Below the pieces are notes generated by a model. The model was not told where the DNA came from and made no database searches. It saw only the letters and a list, made by a program, of their open reading frames with translations. From assembly GCA_024305405.1 (NCBI GenBank), contig JAKNDB010000105.1, positions 2,851,501 through 2,915,500 of the forward strand: a stretch of 64,000 nt of DNA. The letters are read 5' to 3'. Position 1 is the first letter of the stretch. Every line of letters begins with the position of its first letter. The DNA comes from Dirofilaria immitis (Eukaryota > Nematoda > Chromadorea > Rhabditida > Onchocercidae). The translations under genes and the position numbers were made by a program. Shown here in pieces: positions 13,081 through 26,346 of the stretch.

Positions 13081-13852
13081 CTGCCGGTGTATTAGATTGA
13101 TAAGAAAATAAGTACGATGGTGAGATTTTGTCAATAAACAAACTCATACAGTTCTTTCTAAATTTGCATCTGAAAAACGGAATTTAAGCAAGAAGACATC
13201 ATAACTAATGTTTCTAGAAAAAATAAAATAAAATAAAATGAAGGAGCAAAATGTACTTTCTGACATCTATCACTGTAGTTCTGAAAATTTTCCTTTTAAT
13301 CTATTTCAGATTCGAAATTATTATAATATCTTTTTCTGGAACGATTCGGAACAGAATAAAATGGATATTTGGTTCAATGAGGAAAACAGGAAAAAGATTA
13401 ATTTAAAAAAAAAGAAGAAAGACTAATTTTAATTTGATTTGAAAAAGAAAAATTTCAACTTTTTTGAACTAAAAAGTGAACAGCTTTAAATTAAAGACCA
13501 TTAATATTATATATTTTTAGCATACATCTGTTATATATTTGCATGCATTCCATTATAGTTTACTTTTTACTAAAGAATATAAAATACTGAAGAATGAAAC
13601 GGAATCCTCCTATATGGTCGTAATATATCTACCATAACTTCAACTGATAAGATTATTATAACGAGTGAGGATTTTACGAAATTCATTGAAATGAAGAATA
13701 CAACATTCAAATTTCGATATAAATCTTGACCAAATATTCTATCGAACAATATCAGTGCCATTCAGCATAAAGAAGAATGTGCAGCATGATTGGATACTTA
13801 TATAAACTTGTACGGATTGATTTACTAATTTCTGGATGATAAGAAAAGAAAA

Positions 13853-14270
13853 GATGAGATCACAGCCAATAAAGACAAAGTTTATCGGTGAATTATTCTC
13901 TCAATTCAAAAATATGGTCCCATATTTGATGCCAACAAGTAATTACACTGTGATAATAAAAGATTTCATCGTAGTATATTACCCCAAAATTTAATAGAGG
14001 AAGTATTGTTTCACTTCAGTTATAGGAATAATTCGAAACCAAACCATGAATGTTGGAATAAAGTGGTAGGCAGCTGATATTGAAAAATTTCTTTAGAGAT
14101 CAGTAAGAAGATCACAGTGCACCACTAAGGGCTGCAAATTAAAACTATTAAATTTTATGAAGAACAAAATCCAGCAAATATTGAAGAGCAAAATTCATCA
14201 AAAAATCGGAAACGACGAGAAGATCTCAAAGAACTTAAAAATTATGAAATAGAACTTAAAACAAGAATTT
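13853..14270 (+). pseudogene. Possible decayed coding remnant
   Basis: Three long open pieces lie in succession on the plus strand but in different frames. About 13853-13993 starts with MRSQPIKTKFIGELF. About 13981-14074 reads PQNLIEEVLFHFSYRNNSKP. About 14150-14270 reads FYEEQNPANIEEQNSSKNRK and ends at a TAA; a parallel frame over the same area also stays open. The spacing and HFSYRNNSKP-like wording suggest a broken transposase-type or other single-exon gene, but no family was recognised and the region is low complexity. Confidence 0.25.
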
Positions 14271-14555
14271 AATTTCCTTTTTGGATGAATAAGTTGCATA
14301 AACTGCTGTACTTATGCGTGGTTTATAAAAATACTCGTTGCTGTTATTCTGTTTCGGGCGAGTGAAGTGGGATTGCATTGTTTGGTTGGTTTCATCCTGA
14401 TGATTTTACTGCTGATCTCGGGTTTCAGTATGAAATATTTCCAAATTTGGAAATTTTTGCTTTTAGACAGTTAAAAGCTTAATTTTTGATTTAACTTTTG
14501 ATTCTTCATTTGCCAATTCAATTTTTGAAAATGAGAACCATTTTAGTATGATAAT

Positions 14556-17544
14556 ATGAAGAATAGTGAGAATGCAGCTGAAGTGGAAACGATAAGAAGT
14601 GATACATATCTTACTAATGATAAGAAAGAAGAAGCGGAGAAAAATATATATTCTTTCGAAACATGGGCTACCACGGGTTCAGAGTGGTTTCTATCCGCTA
14701 AAGAAAAGGTAACATTTCTTTCATTTGATTTAGTTCATTCATGCTACTTTTGTCTTTCATATATAGAATAAGTATCAAAAAGTGTTACAATGCTGTTTAG
14801 TACAGATTATTTTGCCAGTCGAAAAATATTCTTTCTGATGTTGATGTGAAATTTTATGGTATTATGTTTCGGATTATGCATATGTCAGAATTTTTTCTCT
14901 TTTCGACTTTCTTCGTGTTCTTAATGTTATGCTGTCGAAGCCTGATTCTAGTAACAAGATTTGCATTAATTCTAGTAGCACTTTATTTAATTTAAATTTA
15001 ACGAAGGGACAAGTAAATTGTTGCTGGAATATCTCTCCGACTCCTTCATATGATTTTTGTTTGATCGGAAATGTTTTACAAGACTATAACAGGTGTTGAG
15101 ACTTCTTATTGTGATCTTATTTTTAAATTTCAATATTTTATATAGCTCTCAGTATCAAATATAAGGTAGAAGTAAAATGAAGATTAGCAGAAAAAACTGT
15201 TTTTGTCTCCAGAACGATGACGGGATAAAAAGTTGTATTTTACATAACTGGTGATGGATTAATTTCAGTCTTATACAAAATTCGAAGTAGTCAAAAAGAT
15301 TTAACCGAATTCGCTGATTTCGTAGCTAATGAAGTAAATTTATTAGCAAATACTACTATTGCAAGCGTCAAGCAGCAAGCCTACAATCTACATCAGATTA
15401 TGAGCTTGGAATAGGAAAATGATAAGCAAAATAAAGAAGAGAGAAAAAAATAAAAAGTAACATAAATGAAGTGAGTCCTTAATTGCAAATGAGACAATTA
15501 AAGTAAAATAGAACTGAAAAATTAATTACGCACATGTGAAGGAATTTATGATTATTTTCTTTACCGATTTAAATAAGTTTACAAGTAACTACTTAATTGA
15601 GTTAAGTTTCCATTTGTTTATTAATGACTCTTTTAATAATTGTACTCTCCGTTATTGTTAATACAAGCATAACTTTGGTTTTGTAATGAACACCATTCTT
15701 TATATTAATTGATAGTTGGGACTTTTGAAGTGAATTCTCAATTTATAGTTGTCGGTTTTAATTTAGGTTCATGAAATAGTTTTCTTCAGATAGAACAGTC
15801 TAATTCGACATATGCTATTGGATGGGCATCAAAGCTATTTTCAATATCTACGATAACAGATAATTCGTGGATTAAAGCAATAGTTGATACAGTGAAAAAT
15901 ATTACGCAAGAGAATACAATTGAGAGCGAAGATGAATTTACAGAAAGCATTTACTCACAGATAAAATCTATAAGCAGAAGCGACTTGCCCCATGTAATTT
16001 AAAAGAACCTTTTAATGAAGTTTTTTTTCAAGATATTAAGACAACTATCTTTATAAGCAATTTCTCTACGATGAGTGGTATGATTCAAAATACTGATTCG
16101 TTTTAATATTTTTTAAAAATTGTGTGTGTCCATAGTGACAGATTGATTATTGATAAATAGAAATTTATGAATTTCAATGCATTTATAATTTTATTTATTA
16201 TTAAATTGCTAGTTTTGTAGCATATTCTGTATGAAATCCAAATGAATTTGGATACATACATGGAAACCACAGAAGATGACAAGGAATTATTCAAGATGTG
16301 GTGCGATGATTTTAAGTTGGCTGAGTATGATGGCAAAATCAATACTTTGCTCGCTAACTGTCCTCGAGTGAGAGCCTTATATCAAAAAATGGTAATCATA
16401 ACAAGGCAGTTTCTGTTTATAAGAGTTTTATATATTTTTAGCATTATTGATCATGCTCAGAAATAGATGTTTTACGAATGTCATCCCATATTTTTTATGA
16501 TGCATGGAATTTGTTGTTTTGAATAGTTAGAATTGTTTCATAGTAATGGTAACATATCAATCAAGCAGTTGTGATGATTTATTTGTCTTAGATGAAAAGA
16601 TGCTATAGTCCTTAAGATAAATTACAAAAGTAAATTGTCAGATTTAACGGTTATGAAAAGCATTTTAGTAAGGATATGCTTCTCTTAATTAACTTAAATA
16701 ACTGAAAGAAAACAGTTGAGGTGCCTGAACAAATTGAGAGTATGGTTTTTTGGGCAAGGTACTCCTACAAAGTTCGTCAAATGGAATTACTAGTTCGATA
16801 TAAAGTTGAAAAACAGCTGCTACAAGATGATGGAAATATTACACAAGGGCAAAAGTGGAAGATAAACTTCGAGGAAAAAAGTATATGTTAATTTCTTAAT
16901 TACATTGTTACATCCATCAAAGTTTTGACGTCCTCAAAATTACAATGAAGTAGTTTGCCGGTATGCACTGAAGCGAATAAAAGAAAACATAGCAAGTAGA
17001 ATTAGATTAGTTAACAAAACTTTTATTTAGTTAACAAAACTTTTATTTCCCTAAATTATCTATTAATTCTTGAAATTGAATTATTTTCGATCAGTGCCTT
17101 ATCTTTCTGATATCATCTTAATTAAAATAGGTCCGATATATATTGAGAATATTTTCAGCATTTAAATCATTTTGTAGGTCCTAATAGGATTGAAAGGTGC
17201 CTAAATATAGATAAAAAGCTAGCACAAAGTCAGAACAGTCTAGATAAACGATCGGCAATGGACGAAAGTTGGGGCTTATGTTCCAGTACAAATATCGATG
17301 TACAGGTATACCGCAACAATTTCATTCATTAATATATATAATGAAATTAAAAATTCTCTATTATTCCATTATCATTGCTTGCATCATTCATAAGTTTTTT
17401 CGTTTTCCAGCTTAAGCATTTGACTTGTATCTTAATTAGGAATTGCATGACGAAAACGCTCCACGGACGTCAAAAGCTGATTCAAACAACTTATCTAACA
17501 AGGGCGATGGGTGGGTTAATTGGGATGCACGAAAATTTAATTAA
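14556..17544 (+). CDS. BSD domain-containing protein (BSDC1-like)
   Basis: Inferred exons: 14556-14708, 15269 to about 15411, 15790-15993, 16221-16391, 16721-16880, 17178-17305, 17440-17544. The N terminus (FETWATTGSEWFLSAKEK, then KKDLTEFADFVANEV) matches the conserved N-terminal region of BSDC1. The BSD domain spans exons 16221 and 16721 and ends in the diagnostic RALYQKM-VPEQIESMVFWARY, like RALYTKMVP...FWHRYFYKV in vertebrates. The tail ends with an acidic/tryptophan motif (DGWVNWDARKFN, like DVEWEDWE). Molecular function is poorly known; the BSD fold occurs in TFIIH p62 and synapse-associated proteins. The A run at 15293-15297 is one base short of what the family requires. The end of exon 2 is uncertain, because an in-frame TAG follows MSLE and no GT donor is apparent. 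Confidence 0.8.
17009..17048. repeat. Perfect 2 x 20-bp tandem duplication
   Basis: The unit AGTTAACAAAACTTTTATTT is present twice without a gap, inside the BSDC1-like intron 16881-17177. Confidence 0.95.
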
Positions 17545-19006
17545 TAACTTTCTTTAGGTACTTTGTTCAACAATAAAATTTTATGTTCGTGTGAAATTTT
17601 TATTCAACTCATTATCCTCATATTCTCTACTACTTCCTTTCACAGTTTCTCCAATTTTTTTGGGTGGATGATTTGCTTGATAAATAAATTTTTTCCCTAA
17701 TCGGCATTTAATAGCTGACGAATAACTTCTTTATGTATTTAACTAATGTTTCGTCAGTATTGTATAAATATTTTGAAGTCGAAGGTTCTGCAATTATAAT
17801 TATCATTAAACTATATTGCTACCATAGCTTCTGCTTAAAAGAGCCTAAATTCCTGCCTTTGAGATTTTTTTCTTTTTCTCAGAGAAAAACTGGACTGCTT
17901 TTATATATTTTCATGAAAAATTCCCGTTTCCATTGTGCTTTTGTAAACAGTTTTAGATATGTGCTTTTTGTGTTGGATTATCGATGCGATGTTTAATCTT
18001 TGATTATAATCTTTCATAACTGGTATTTTGCTACAGTATATTAAAACCAAATTCTTTCTAAAGTTAACGTGTTTTATAAAAAGATTTCTTTTAGAAATAG
18101 GAAATCCATCTAAGTGTATTTTCGAATTTTCGTGTACTGATGTTCGAAAAGATTGTTCAGAATGATCTATGAGCATATTTTCACAGCCTGTAAAAATTAT
18201 TTTGCTTAATAAATTGAGATTTTTAAAAATTCAAGTGTTGTCATTTTTTGAAGAATAGTGTGGTTTAATTTTTGTTTCTGTTCTTATTTCAAAGCATTAG
18301 TATATATAGAGCTGATATGATATACCAGATTTCAGTGCACCTAGAGTTTCCCAAATTTCCCAAATATCTGAAGAACCTTGAAATATTGCTTCGATTTCGA
18401 TCCAGATCTCGGAACTCCGAACACATGAATATCTGAAACCAGCTTAGTAACTAAACAGACATGGAATTGATCTTCGAAATAGATAGGATTTCTTGGTCTT
18501 ATCATGTTAAATGAGTGTGAATTGAAATCATGTTTGTTTTATGGCTATATTGTTCGGCAAGTCTCTTGACATTCTGAACATTTTAACTACATCTTTCATA
18601 GTATGGTAACATATTTTTGAGCTATATTAATCGAGTAAAGTATCACAAAATTCAGAAGCAAAAAATAGTTTTATCTTCCAGTACGTTTAATGAACAGAAA
18701 AATTCCGATATGCTCCAAGAATCAGTAATCAAGAATTTTTTCTAGTGGTTTTGGAGACGGTTATGTTGTTTTGATTACCTATGCATATTTCGCCATGCTT
18801 TGAAAAATGACTGGTCGGATTCTGATAATAAAGTGCACTGTGATGCGCTGTAGTTGATAATGTACACAGTAATATCTGTATTTATAAATCAACAGTAACA
18901 GCAAATAAAAAAATGATCCGAAAAACTCAATACAGGAAGTTGCACTTTCTCGCTGGGACAGTTATTATCATTCTCCCAAAATATGTGAATTTTATTATCG
19001 CCCTGC
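17545..19006. other. Intergenic, no gene seen
   Basis: Convergent interval between the BSDC1-like gene (+) and Sm D2 (minus). It is AT-rich, with short open frames only and without paired splice sites. It should hold both 3' untranslated regions. Confidence 0.5.
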
Positions 19007-19806
19007 TTAGGTGGATTCTGGACCTGAAACTGCCGGATTTTTCAATATAATAATAACGGAATCACCACGCAGAAACATTTTCGTAATAAAACGATCTTTG
19101 CAACGGGCTTCGCTTTCTTTTTTCCTTTGCCCGTCTTCGGTAACTCTGTCCACATTTCCTTAACATTTTCCAGAACCATATTACAATGTCTGAAAAGTTC
19201 AGATCTTTTCTTTTCCTTAGATATAAAATTAATTTCTCAAGCTCTGAATATATAGGCAACTTGTTATAATTAAGGTAAGACTGCAAATAATTGATTATTT
19301 CACTTGTGTATTTTATATTATTTTATATTATCATAGACTTTTATATTGTCATTTTATATTATCATAGACTTATATCTCTCACAAACAAAACAATAAATGA
19401 AGATACTGCAACTTAATTTAAATCATATAATCTCAAATCGCTGCACTTCATCAGGCATATAATGATATCAAATATAACGTAAACTTACAACATTTCCTCA
19501 TAATTACTATTAAAATATACAATAAGACCATATCATAATAAAAATAATTAATGGACCTATCGAAGGCTTTCACACGACCAAGTAATTTCTTGTTGTTTCG
19601 GCAGTTGATCAAAACTTGAGCGTTATTCTTTACTGATTGTGTAAGCACAGAAAGTGGACCAACATTAAATTCCTCTTGTTCTTTAGCTGCTAATTCTTCT
19701 TGAGTCATTTCAGATCGAGGCTTCGCTAATCTAAAATGTTACTATACTTTCTACCCTTAAAGATTGTAGAAAACGAAATTAATATGAATAAAACTTACGT
19801 AGCCAT
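19007..19806 (-). CDS. snr-4: Small nuclear ribonucleoprotein Sm D2
   Basis: Inferred exons: 19799-19806 (only eight coding bases, ATGGCTAC), 19557-19730, 19007-19189; about 121 residues, the normal length. After the start, [14 protein letters not shown] leads into the Sm fold: [35 protein letters not shown] is Sm1, [15 protein letters not shown] follows across the intron, and the Sm2 part ([11 protein letters not shown]) lies in the last exon. Sm D2 is one of seven proteins forming the ring on U1, U2, U4 and U5 snRNAs. The frame breaks at the A run complementary to 19097-19099: three bases where KPVAKDRF needs four. Downstream the other frame continues perfectly to KNP and a TAA at 19007-19009, so this is read as an assembly deletion rather than a pseudogene. 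The gene is head to head with SRP68. Confidence 0.93.
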
Positions 19807-21105
19807 TTTTCTGAATAAAATGCGATATTTCCAGAATAAATTCACCAAAAACAAAGCTAAAAATCGAAAACTGTATTGATGAATCAAATATTAAACGAAA
19901 TATCGCGCTAATGTCAATTTGCCGAAGACAATGAGATCATTAGAGAAATGATTTAGAAAGAGCTTTCACTTTATTACCATGTGAGAATTTTCTTTTCTGC
20001 ACCTATAGGAACAATTCAGATTTACTGTATTGCAAATATGAAATTAGAAAAGTAAAACCAATTGGCATTCCTACATTTTTAATGCATTACTAAGCTAAGC
20101 TGGATTACAATCACAAGGATAACTGGATACTTCATAAGTATTCCCACAAGAGATAAAAAATAATAGTTCTTTTTTCTCCTACAAAAATCACTCAAGATTC
20201 TGATCTAGGAAATATAAAAAATTTAACAGCTTTTTTCCACAGAATTATCTATTTAAGTTAGCGCAAAATAATACTATTTAATAGAACATGAATTCAGTTC
20301 AGGAAACTCATACAAGTAACAGTTATATCAACTAGCACTATCAATAAAGTCATAGAAGTAAATAATTTGGAAAGTGCTTCGAAGAAGTATTCTCAGCAGG
20401 ATCAAAAAGGACGCTGAATTTAGGACAGTTGCAAGATAACCTCTCTCGAGTGGCAACATTGTTTCACATCAGCACATTAACTATAAACTATTCTGAAGGA
20501 GGTGATGTAGCAGCGAATATATCGAGGAAATCCTTAAAATGCAATGAAATACACTTACCACAGCATGATCTAACGACTTCCTTGACCACCTTCAACCTAC
20601 TTCCCCGTCCCCACCAATAACTCAAAAAAACGAGAAAAGCGGTTTGGGAGTGCTCTACAGGATTTACCGGATTGATGATGGACCGTAATTACAAGTCTTC
20701 ATGTGAAAACTGTGTTCCACGGAAATGTTTTAGGTTCGATGGTCTTCATTAAAATGTGGTGGGTTCTCAGGATAATGTTCCACTGTGAGGGGCGGAGAGA
20801 AGTGAGGTTGCAGGAAGACTGGATTTAATTAATAGTTGGTAGTTGCACATTTTATAATTATTTATAATCATGCAGTAATGAGTGAATAATGATATTTGAT
20901 TAAAATATATTGCACTTTCTAAAATTTTTTTGTTACCGTCTAATAATTGAGGATCGTAATTAAGAGTCACTGCGTTTGCTAATATATAGTTTGTGATTTG
21001 TTTTTCAGCTATATTATCTCTATCTTGTAAAGTTTCTTATAAATTATAGCAAGAATTTTTTTTTTTGGACGCGGAAGAGCTCATGCAAAATGTTTCAGGG
21101 TGAAA
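19807..21105. promoter_or_regulatory. Shared upstream region of Sm D2 and SRP68
   Basis: 1.3 kb between two divergent RNP genes. A less AT-rich patch (about 20560-20820) contains no convincing gene. A TTTCAG acceptor at 21093-21098, eight bases before the SRP68 ATG, is a plausible spliced-leader trans-splice site. No defined promoter element was recognised. Confidence 0.35.
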
Positions 21106-24100
21106 ATGATAGCTATCGAGCGTCAGAAAGAGGATACTATGTCATCCTTTGCAACTCTCTCAATTCTGCAATTAATCAAAGATGCACAACAGAAGCATGG
21201 ATTACGTCACGGAGATTATCAAAGATATCGGTTTGTTATCTTTCTTCTTCATCTTAATAATATAAGTTATGAGTACAAATCATATTATTTATTCTGAATG
21301 ACAAAGATTTAAACGTTTTCATCATTATCTCAATTTTCTCTTCGCATAGCGAACACATCCATGAATTTATAAAGAAAACTGCTTTTTGTCTACTGATATA
21401 TTTATCCTAAACTGAATTGTCAAAAAATCCGATAAATGCAGCTTTTCTTCTGGAAAATATATGTGCGAATTCTTCATTAATTTCAGAAGTTACTGCGCGC
21501 GTCGTGTTCGAAGAATTCGGAAATCAACTGGGTTCACCCATGTACATAAGGGAGTTTCAAAGTATACTGCGAAGTTCATTCCAAGAAAATTCGAATTTGA
21601 CGTTATCAATGGCGAAAGGTATGGTGAAAATTTTACACATTTTGTAAGGAATAGTTATGTAAGGATAAGAGTATATTTTTGGGACTAATAATAAAATCAA
21701 AATTAGGTGTCTACAAATAGCAGTTTTTGATGCTGAAAGGAATTGGTCATATGCAATTCAGTTAAAGTATGAAAGTGATGAAGATACACATTCAAGAAAA
21801 CGTTTCCATATGATTGGAAAACTGCGAAGAGCGGTGAAACATACATCAAATCTCGAAAGTATCATCAAAAGTTGTGAGCGTGTTCGTTTTCGATATTTTG
21901 AAATGTTTTGTTCGCTATTTTTTTAATTTTTGATAAATGAGATCAAAAGAAAATGAGGTGATTTATAATTGTGAAATTATTAGAAGGAGATCAAAATGAT
22001 CAATTGTTTAAGGTAGATGCAGTAACGAGATTAGAATCCCAGGCATATAATTCGTGGATGCATGGTTGTCTTCGTTTTGAACTGAAAGAATGGAAAGGAG
22101 CCTTGGAATGTTTCAGAACTGCCAAGTAACTTCTTCATAATAAACTTCAGAAAATTTTTTAGTTTTAGAGTGGGTCTTTTTCCTTTGATTATTAACGATT
22201 TTCCGTCAAACTTTTAATGGAACTTTTGTAGTTAATCACTAATGTATAATTGATTTTTTCAAGATTTAATCTGGTTTTTAATCACCTAGTTATTTTTCAG
22301 AAAAATATATGAAAAGCTTGCCACGGTTGTGAAGCTGCCTGATTTAATAGAGCTTTACAGAGTGAGGTAAGCCTTCTCAAGTCTATATTGAAATCAGTTT
22401 AGTGTGAGAAGACCAAATCAAAATTCCTTTCACTATCCTTAGATGTCGAGAAATACAACCACAGATACGCTATTGTGAGTTCAATTGCGGTAACGATGCA
22501 AGCTGTGATGCTGCAATGTCTGAGATGATCAATATGAGATTACAATTGAGTGAAGAAGAGGGAGTTTTACAGGAGGATTTTGATGTTAGTTTAAAATTCA
22601 TTTCTTAAAACAACGGAAATTGATTTTAATAGGAAATTTACAAAAATTTCGTTAAAATATTTGTAATTAGAAAATTAAGGAATTCATCTAATTTTTTGCC
22701 ATTTTTTCGTTTTCAAATAATTTGTTGTTGTTTTCAGAAATTAATAGCGGAACTACGTACGAAAGCTGTCATGCATTATGTAGGGGATATTGAGTGGGGT
22801 AATGAAAAAGTTGCTGTGACAAATGATAATGTAAAAATCTTTTGCAAGCTGTTGAACAGTTTGATCATGAGCTTGCGCAGACAACAGTTCATGAAGATAA
22901 GGTAAAATTCCGTTCTGCAATATTTATTGTTTGTCAATTATAAGTACTTTAAATTGATTTTATTCCATGTACATAGCTTTAAAAGAATTTCAAAATACCA
23001 AGTTTGAAATCATTTGTTATCAAATATGTAAGTTGTCGATTGTTACTAAAAACAAGCATCAACTTTTACCTTTTGATTTTTTCTTCCTCATTGGAAGATA
23101 ATGGAATTATGTAGCATTATATATTAACAGCTTTACTTTTTAATATTAGTACAAAACTAGCGCGCCGCATATAGGTTCAAGATATTTTGGTTTATGTAGT
23201 TTAACCTCATTGCATGTTGAATATAATTGATATATTTTCTGATTCCAGTTACATGTATAATTGAATTATTGTTGTAATAGATATATGAACTCCAAAAATC
23301 ATTTTTCAGATGAGTCTTTATGAGCAGTTATTGAGCAGCATCCGTGATGTAATACAAACATTGAATGAGGAACAAAAGAAATTAGTTGGTAGTGGAACTC
23401 ACATTGATAGCGCACAATCTCCAAATCGGCTAGTCATTATTTATCTGGAATTTATGCGTCTGAAAAGAACTATTGAACGTTACATCATGATCATTGCGCA
23501 TACTAAGTAATTATCCATTTCAAGTTCTCTTTTTATAAAATTTTGTCTTCCTGCGATTGCTCGATTAATTGAAACATAATGTCCCAATCACTTATAATTT
23601 TTAAAATAGTACTTTAGAAATTCTGAATCAGACCTGACTTTCCAAATTTTGCACAAAGCAATTTTCTGCAAGTGTTGTCGGCTTACTAATGTTTGAAAAA
23701 GTTTTGAGGCATAATTGTAACGAGTTATCGGTTCCTCTTTTCAGGAACCAAGTAGGAAAAAAGTCAAACCACAAGATCTGATTCGTTTGTGCGACACCAT
23801 AATTGAAAATAGCTGCGAAATTTTGGAACTCCCAGGTGCTGCAATAAATAAAGATTTGCAAACAGAATACAAAGCGAAAGCAGAATATTATCGAGCGTTT
23901 AGGTTGTTGTTCATACAACCTTTTTTGTTCATTAATTTATTAACCTTACATTCTTTTTACACTCACATGATGTCTTTATTGTTTAAAGAATTTTTTATAG
24001 TGCTAGTATTTCTTGTTGTTTTCAATCTTACTCTTTCTAGATAATAAATATTTTTTTGCGAATATAAAGAGCTTTCATATTACGTTTGGTTTGCATTAGC

Positions 24101-25126
24101 TACATTCCGCATTATCATTTTTTTCTTATTTAGATGTTTTTGCTTAGCTGAGGCTCATGCAGCGTTAGCAAAATGGAATGAAGCTAATGTTTTATATGAT
24201 CAGGCTGTAAAGCGCATTTCGAACACTTCATCGCTACTGAAAAGTGCGAAAGGAAACGTCTTCATTGTAGAAAACGAGGTTAATTTATCATAGTACTTCA
24301 CTTCATAAAACTTATAAAACAGATTTGTTTTGATCATTCGTATGATTGGCCATTTTAAGGATGATTTGAAGAATTTGTATGAACAAATAACAACATCAAA
24401 ATTTGCTACACAAGCAAATCGTCTTATTGAGGCTGCAGGTGGCATTAAAGGCGATATAAAGCGAGAAACTTTCGATAGTAGGGTGCGATTTTTTGGATTT
24501 AGTTAGACTAGTATTTTCTAAATTTGACTTGATTTTTTGTTGTTCACTGTTAGTTTCTTATATTAATGACTTTTAACATATTATTTATTAGCCTATTTTT
24601 TAATCATTGGTATTTCGTAATATTTCAGAGAAAGCTGTTTTTCAGCCGTAGAAAACTTAATATCATAACTGCAGCTTTTATTATTTTTTAGCCTTTTATC
24701 GATACTTTGAATGAATTTCGTAAAATCACACCCAGGGAATTACATAAAGCAGAGCAGAATATTCGCATAATATCAGTACCTCCTTCATTCATTCCTATGC
24801 CGAATAAACCCATGTTTTTTGATCTAGCTTTGAATCATGTAAAGGTTAGTATCTGTCATTATTAATGATATTGAACAAAACGTTAAATCTTCCCTGAGTT
24901 TTTATTCATTTTTGTCAAACTATTGATTGATAGCTTTTTTGTCTCACAGCAAAACATTTTAGATGCCGGATCTGGAGTCGAAGATCGCTTCTTACGCATT
25001 CGATAAGAAGGAAATATCGCAGTACAATGAAAAGATGGAAAAAATGTCAAATCAAGTCAAGATGAACAAGATACAAGTCAACAAGGAATTGGTGGTTTGG
25101 TAAAAGGATGGTTTTGGCGGAAATAA
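21106..25126 (+). CDS. srpa-68: Signal recognition particle 68-kDa subunit (SRP68)
   Basis: Inferred exons: 21106-21230, 21487-21618, 21707-21870, 21984-22125, 22301-22366, 22443-22584, 22738-22901, 23310-23506, 23745-23902, 24134-24278, 24360-24482, 24692-24844, 24963-25126. They sum to about 625 residues (human 627). The N-terminal RNA-binding part starts with SILQLIKDAQQKHGLRHGDY. WSYAIQLK, RKRFHMIGKLRRAVKH, KKVKPQDLIRL, PMPNKPMFFDLALNHV and the C-terminal SRP72-contacting GGLVKGWFWRK are all recognisable. With SRP72 the protein forms a heterodimer on SRP RNA and is needed for elongation arrest and ER targeting. Three frame slips of one missing base occur: T4 at 22840-22843 (five needed), the acceptor CAGG at 23742-23745 (one G short) and A6 at 25039-25044 (seven needed). 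The start ATG follows a trans-splice-like acceptor. Symbol follows C. elegans usage. Confidence 0.93.
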
Positions 25127-26346
25127 GTGATTTTATTGATTTCTAAGTGCTGGTAAAATATAGAAGCATCGTTTCATAGGTTTATATGCACAAATCATTT
25201 TCAATGTTTGTAATAAATAAGATGAAATCATGAAACTTTAATCGAGCCGTTTGAAACTTAATATTACTTCTTCTTTTCACATTTTGGTAAACATTATTTA
25301 CATCTTTGTTTATGAAATGTTTCAACAAATCCGAAAAAATTGTACCTATACCTATCTATTAATATATATGTAAGTTGCTAGGTTGATTAGCGGGAAATTC
25401 TTAGTCGAAGTTTCATTCCAGACTTAAACTTTTTAAATTGGAAGTTCTTATTCGATGCTTTGTTTTTAGTTGTCTTTCTTTTATGTCTGATTACTTTGGA
25501 AATTTCTTGTTTATTTATCTTTATGATATTGAAAATTTTGTTAAGCAGAGACAGGTGATGTTTCAATTTGATGTTAAGAACCTAATTTTAGCACGTCGTT
25601 CTAACAATTTTCTCGATTTTATAATTGTATTGAAATTTTTTTGTAGGAATATCGAAAAGGATTTTTAGACACTAATGCCTTAATGATTAAGATCTGCTTC
25701 ACTAATGCATCGTTTTGTAAAAATTATGCTCAATTTAAATAATCGAATGTGTAATGTCGTACTCGTTGTATTTAATAGAATACGAGTTTTGGCACTTGAC
25801 CTACGGCGTATATGCTTTGCATTAAAGTCTATGCAAAGTCGTTTTTATGGTAGTCCTATTGGCGAAAATAATATTTTTAATGCCCGGGTTTTTCCCTTAA
25901 TTTTTCATTTTTTAAATGTTGGAATAATTTATTTCAGATAATTTTTATTAATTTATTTGCCATCTTTTGTGCAGGAATCTTTTTCTGTATTTGATAATTA
26001 TGCTATTACATTTGTTGAGTTCTCTGCCATTTTGTATTTAGGAATTGCTGTTCTGAAATTTCACTGAAATAAACGGTCGAAGAAGAAATAGCAATATTGA
26101 TTTCCTTTATAGAATTAGCTGATATAATTTATACTTTGTTAATTCACATTTTTATATGCTCGTAGTTTTTAGGTTAATAAATTTTCAGGAATTTTTTACT
26201 TCCAATTCTTTGATATTTATTTTGTGGGATAGTCATCCAGTGTTATGGGTTGCACTATCCCTGTAAAATTGAATACAGCTGTTATAAACTGAAATCATAG
26301 CTATTTGATGCTTTTCTAAGAAAATAATAGAATTGATTTTTTGGAG
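25127..26346. other. Intergenic region SRP68 - RPL35A
   Basis: AT-rich. It contains the SRP68 3' flank (AATAAA-like signal near 25211) and the presumed RPL35A promoter. Two open frames of 76-78 codons at 25438-25941 are Phe/Leu/Ile-rich low-complexity readings without splice signals and are not annotated. Confidence 0.45.

Noticed and set aside
19097..19099. Sm D2, RPL35A, CHMP5, SRP68, PP4R3 and dynein copies as pseudogenes
   Set aside because: They keep introns and perfect family sequence on both sides of single homopolymer slips and show no other damage, which fits sequence error better than decay.
25039..25044. Programmed ribosomal frameshifting at A-rich runs
   Set aside because: The same kind of slip recurs in unrelated genes at A, T, G and C runs without slippery heptamers or pseudoknots.
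26338..26346. Upstream TTG as the start of RPL35A
   Set aside because: ATG at 26347 follows an AG, matches the family N terminus and is the normal eukaryotic start.
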